Origin: an uncultured Eubacteriales bacterium
Lineage (GTDB): Bacteria > Bacillota > Clostridia > Peptostreptococcales > Anaerovoracaceae
DNA length: 64,000 bases
Direction of reading: 5' to 3'
NCBI GenBank assembly: GCA_902798745.1
Contig: CADBXM010000010.1
Span: 1 to 64,000 of the forward strand
The position numbers were made by a program, and so were the translations under genes. Positions 61,263 through 64,000 of this stretch are shown here, in pieces. How positions within the stretch are numbered: the stretch's first letter is position 1; each line of letters starts with the position of its first letter. Below the pieces are notes generated by a model that searched no databases, was not told the DNA's origin, and saw nothing but the letters and a program-made list of their open reading frames with translations.

Positions 61263-61339
61263 ATATTTACTCTTTCATATTTATGATAAAATCTCTACAT
61301 AATTGATTAAGTCTTAAGACAGAAATAAAGGGGGAAACA

Positions 61340-62485
61340 ATGGCTACTGAAAGGATACTGGTAATGAACCTCGGCTCTACATCCAGCAAGATAGCAGTCT
61401 ACGAGGATGATAAAGAATTATTCAGTGATACTCTCCGTCACAGTGCAGAGGAACTGGCCGTCTTCGATGATGTTACCGAGCAGTTCGAATTCAGAAGAGA
61501 TATGATATATGAGTCACTTGAGAAGAACGGTGTTCCTGTCGATTCGCTTACAGCCGCTGTATCGAGAGGCGGAAACATCATTGCCTGCCCTCACGGCGCC
61601 ATTGGCATCGATAAGGCTATGGTCGACTATCTGACAAGACCTGAAGACATGGCCAAGCACCCTTCTCTTATCGGAAGCATGATCGCTTTCGAACTTCACG
61701 AAGACAAGGGGATCCCGGTATGCATCTATGATGCTATCGGAACCGATGAGAAGATTCCTCTCTGCAGAGTAAGCGGCGTGCCTGAACTGCCTCACTTCAC
61801 TGTTGGACATACTCTCAACACCCGCGCTATGGCAATCAAATGCGCCGAAGAAAGACTGGGAAAGAAATTCGAGGAATGCACTTTCATCGTTGCACATCTT
61901 GGCGGAGGCAGCGCGATACGGCTTTATAAAGATGGCGTCAACATCGACAGCGTAAATGATGATGAAGGCAACTTCACACCTGAAAGAGGCGGCGGCGTAG
62001 GAGCCAAGGGGCTGGTCGATCTCTGCTACAACGGAAAGTATTCATATAAAGAAGCTATGAAGTTGTTCCACGGCAAAGGCGGACTTATAGCTCACCTTGG
62101 CACAAATGATGCCCGTGAAGTCGAAAAGATGATAGCGGATGGCGACGGATATGCCAAGATCGTATACGAAGCGATGTGCCTCAATGTAGCCAAGGATATA
62201 GCAAAGCTCGCCGCGACTGTATGCGGTAAAGTGGATCGCGTAATCCTTACAGGCGGTATCTCCTATTCAAAATATGTGTCCGAGTATATTACGGAACATG
62301 TGGACTTTATCTGCCCTGTTGAGGTAATGGCAGGCGAATACGAGATGGAAGCTTTGGCCGCAGGATGCCTGAGAGTGCTCAGAGGTGAAGAAAAACTTCA
62401 AGACTTCGGAGAAGTCATGGCAAGCGCGAAAGATCGCATAAGGATCTACCCGGGAGTGGAACCGGGCACAGCACCGAAACGCTGA
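61340..62485 (+). CDS. buk: Butyrate kinase
   Basis: A 381-residue acetokinase-family butyrate kinase, slightly longer than the usual 355. NLGSTSSKIAVYED (10-23), AAVSRGGNIIACPHGAIG (about 73), HLGGGSAIRLYKDGVNID (about 190) and VILTGGISYSKYVSEYI (about 304). It makes butyrate and ATP from butyryl phosphate. The usual partner phosphotransbutyrylase gene (ptb) is not adjacent, since a terminator follows on the plus strand and uraA lies upstream. GGGGG lies before the ATG. Confidence 0.93.
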   Translation: MATERILVMNLGSTSSKIAVYEDDKELFSDTLRHSAEELAVFDDVTEQFEFRRDMIYESLEKNGVPVDSLTAAVSRGGNIIACPHGAIGIDKAMVDYLTRPEDMAKHPSLIGSMIAFELHEDKGIPVCIYDAIGTDEKIPLCRVSGVPELPHFTVGHTLNTRAMAIKCAEERLGKKFEECTFIVAHLGGGSAIRLYKDGVNIDSVNDDEGNFTPERGGGVGAKGLVDLCYNGKYSYKEAMKLFHGKGGLIAHLGTNDAREVEKMIADGDGYAKIVYEAMCLNVAKDIAKLAATVCGKVDRVILTGGISYSKYVSEYITEHVDFICPVEVMAGEYEMEALAAGCLRVLRGEEKLQDFGEVMASAKDRIRIYPGVEPGTAPKR

Positions 62486-62523
62486 TAGTTCGCCACGGCA
62501 ATTCAAATCGAAGCAACATAAAG

Positions 62524-62564
62524 ACACGCTTTCAGAGAATCGTTCATCTGAAAGCGTGTTTTTC
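62524..62564 (+). terminator. Terminator of buk
   Basis: ACACGCTTTCAGA/TCTGAAAGCGTGT, perfect 13-bp stem with a 10-nt loop, then TTTT. It lies between the convergent buk and aminotransferase genes. Confidence 0.92.
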
Positions 62565-62587
62565 AGTAGTTTATCGGAGAACGGTAA

Positions 62588-63787
62588 TCAGTCGATTAGA
62601 CCGAACTTCCTTCCCACATTGTACCAATGCTCTTTGGAATTCTGTATGGTCTCATTCTTTCCGCAGAAAGCGGCCCTAGCCCAGCCCGGGCCTTCGAATC
62701 CACTTCCCGGAGTTATCAATATCCCCTCTTCTTTTGCCGCATTGACGAATTCGTACTCATCTGGTACAGGCGATTTGATCCACATATAGAACGCACCCTG
62801 AGGATAAATGCACTCAAGCCCCGCCCCCGTCACGATCTCGTACAGATCGTGGGCATTCTTTTTATAGTAATCAAGATCTGCTCTTTTCTTGAGACATTTC
62901 TCAACTATCAGTTCCTGGATAGACGGGCCGTTTGTCAGGCCGATAATTCTGCATGCGATGACCAGAGCGGCAAAGAGTTCCTCATGGCCTTCGGCACACT
63001 TAGGAACGGCCACATATCCTATGCGGTCTCCCGGAAGCGACAGCGATTTTGACCACGAATACGCGATGAGCGAATCTGCATAGTAGCTGCCCGGAAATGG
63101 CACTTCAGAACCATCATATACAAGCTCTCTGTACGGTTCATCACAGATAAGGTAAATCGTATGACCGAACTTCTCTTCTGCTTCTCGCAGAACATCAGCG
63201 ACAGCATCGAGAGCCTTTCTGGTATAAATCTTCCCGGTAGGATTGTTTGGATTGTTGATCAGTACAGCCTTGACCTCAGGCACCAGTATCTCTCTGAGAG
63301 CCTCAGCATCAGGATCGAAGTTGAGTTCCTCATTGGCCGGTACCACAAGTGTCTCTACTCCCCAATTTCCGACCCAATTTCCGTACTCAACGAAATAAGG
63401 AGCGAACACTACCATCTTATCACCCGGATTGAAGATGCACCTGCAGATCATATTTATTCCGTAAGCGGCACCACAGGTCATGACTATGTGGTCAACGTCG
63501 AAATAGTCGCCTCCCGCCCTCTCATTGAGGTCGTCAGCGATCGCCTTTCTTGTCGATTCATATCCGGCATTTGAGGGATAACCGTGAACAAAGAGCGGAT
63601 CAAGTTCGTGATTGATCTCATCAATGGCGTCAAATACTTCCTGAGGAGGTTCAAGGCCCGGATTCCCTATGCTGAAATCAAAGACATTTTCAGCTCCGCG
63701 TTCTTTTGCCATCCTTTTGCCTTCCTCGAACATAGCTCTTATAGCTGAGCCGCGCTCCATATAAGGCCTCATTGTTTCAGAAATCAT
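62588..63787 (-). CDS. PLP-dependent aminotransferase (class I/II)
   Basis: A 399-residue AspC/class I-II aminotransferase. FSIGNPGLEPP (about 38), NNPNNPTGKIYTR (about 175), CDEPYRELVYDG (about 210) and the PLP Lys in YSWSKSLSLPGDRIGY (about 238), with RAAFCGKNE near the C-terminus where the substrate-binding Arg lies. Aspartate or aromatic amino acids are possible substrates. An extended -10 (TGCTACAAT, 63864-63872, minus strand) is a likely promoter. Confidence 0.9.
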   Translation of the reverse strand: MISETMRPYMERGSAIRAMFEEGKRMAKERGAENVFDFSIGNPGLEPPQEVFDAIDEINHELDPLFVHGYPSNAGYESTRKAIADDLNERAGGDYFDVDHIVMTCGAAYGINMICRCIFNPGDKMVVFAPYFVEYGNWVGNWGVETLVVPANEELNFDPDAEALREILVPEVKAVLINNPNNPTGKIYTRKALDAVADVLREAEEKFGHTIYLICDEPYRELVYDGSEVPFPGSYYADSLIAYSWSKSLSLPGDRIGYVAVPKCAEGHEELFAALVIACRIIGLTNGPSIQELIVEKCLKKRADLDYYKKNAHDLYEIVTGAGLECIYPQGAFYMWIKSPVPDEYEFVNAAKEEGILITPGSGFEGPGWARAAFCGKNETIQNSKEHWYNVGRKFGLID

Positions 63788-63863
63788 CTAACTACCTCCG
63801 AAAGTGTGATCAGGAATTCCACAGCAACAATATGCACTCTTGCCGATCCTGTTCTCTATAATT

Positions 63864-63872
63864 ATTGTAGCA
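63864..63872 (-). promoter_or_regulatory. Extended -10 promoter of the aminotransferase gene
   Basis: TGCTACAAT on the minus strand. No good -35 at 17 nt, as expected for an extended -10 promoter. The 63788-63990 region also drives a divergent gene at the right edge. Confidence 0.4.
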
Positions 63873-63990
63873 CAATCGCCCTTGCAATAAGGCGTCATTT
63901 ATTCGATAATAGCAAGAGGGATTGTATTTTGTTTATACATGACAAAATCACTGCAACAATCATTTTCACACTTATTTTGGAGGAAATAAA

Positions 63991-64000
63991 ATGTCAACAT
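63991..64000 (+). CDS. 5' end of a gene running off the window
   Basis: ATGTCAACAT follows GGAGGAAATAAA, a good ribosome binding site at normal spacing. Only Met-Ser-Thr is visible. Product unknown. Confidence 0.6.

Overview
The window looks like the chromosome of an anaerobic, low-to-moderate GC Gram-positive bacterium of the Clostridia, possibly near the Family XIII / Anaerovoracaceae lineage. The reasons are pyruvate phosphate dikinase, butyrate kinase, a dimeric-type glycyl-tRNA synthetase, an Iron-Sulfur Cluster trio headed by an Rrf2 regulator, Gram-positive LexA boxes and strong AGGAGG ribosome binding sites. I see no prophage, insertion sequence or CRISPR array. This is mostly core genome with a few unusual signalling and RNA loci.

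Layout. 1-6.8 kb (minus strand): an iron alcohol dehydrogenase with a possible Rex site; lexA preceded by a radical SAM gene that carries two LexA boxes; then a four-gene unit (HD protein, S66 peptidase-like, M18 aminopeptidase, small membrane protein). 6.9-10.4 kb: ClC transporter and aminopeptidase P. 10.5-19.2 kb: a long translation/RNA-quality unit reading rpsU-yqeY-phoH-ybeY-era-recO-DUF4342-glyS-ppdK, driven by a perfect consensus promoter lying inside nnr. 19.2-24.7 kb: nnr, a degenerate PyrK-like protein, an RDD membrane protein, and iscR-nifS-nifU with a palindromic autoregulatory operator. 24.9-26.8 kb (plus): Na/Pi cotransporter.

26.8-32.6 kb (minus) is a four-gene signalling unit: REC-GGDEF*-EAL-GGDEF* response regulator, HPt protein, an amino-acid permease fused to an intact GGDEF domain, and a PotD-type polyamine-binding lipoprotein. 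It looks like a substrate-sensing cyclic-di-GMP module. 32.7-33.4 kb: six tRNA genes (Met, Val, Asp, His, Gln, Cys). 33.5-47.1 kb: lgt, ychF, a STAS-kinase-HATPase fusion with a partner STAS protein, a YprB-like nuclease, YitT, an orphan DNA methyltransferase with a small P-loop protein, folC, an MmcQ/alkyltransferase-like fusion, valS and a small alarmone synthetase. 47.1-53.2 kb: potABC without a potD, an Mrp-type ATPase, a lipoprotein, serine acetyltransferase and purine nucleoside phosphorylase.

53.2-54.0 kb has no convincing gene but holds a strong minus-strand promoter, about 450 nt of hairpin-rich sequence and a strong terminator. I read it as an unidentified structured RNA. 54.0-59.7 kb: the aspartate/threonine pathway as divergent units (hom-lysC-asd and thrC-pheB) with overlapping -10 elements. 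59.9-64 kb: uracil permease, butyrate kinase, an aminotransferase and the first codons of a further gene.
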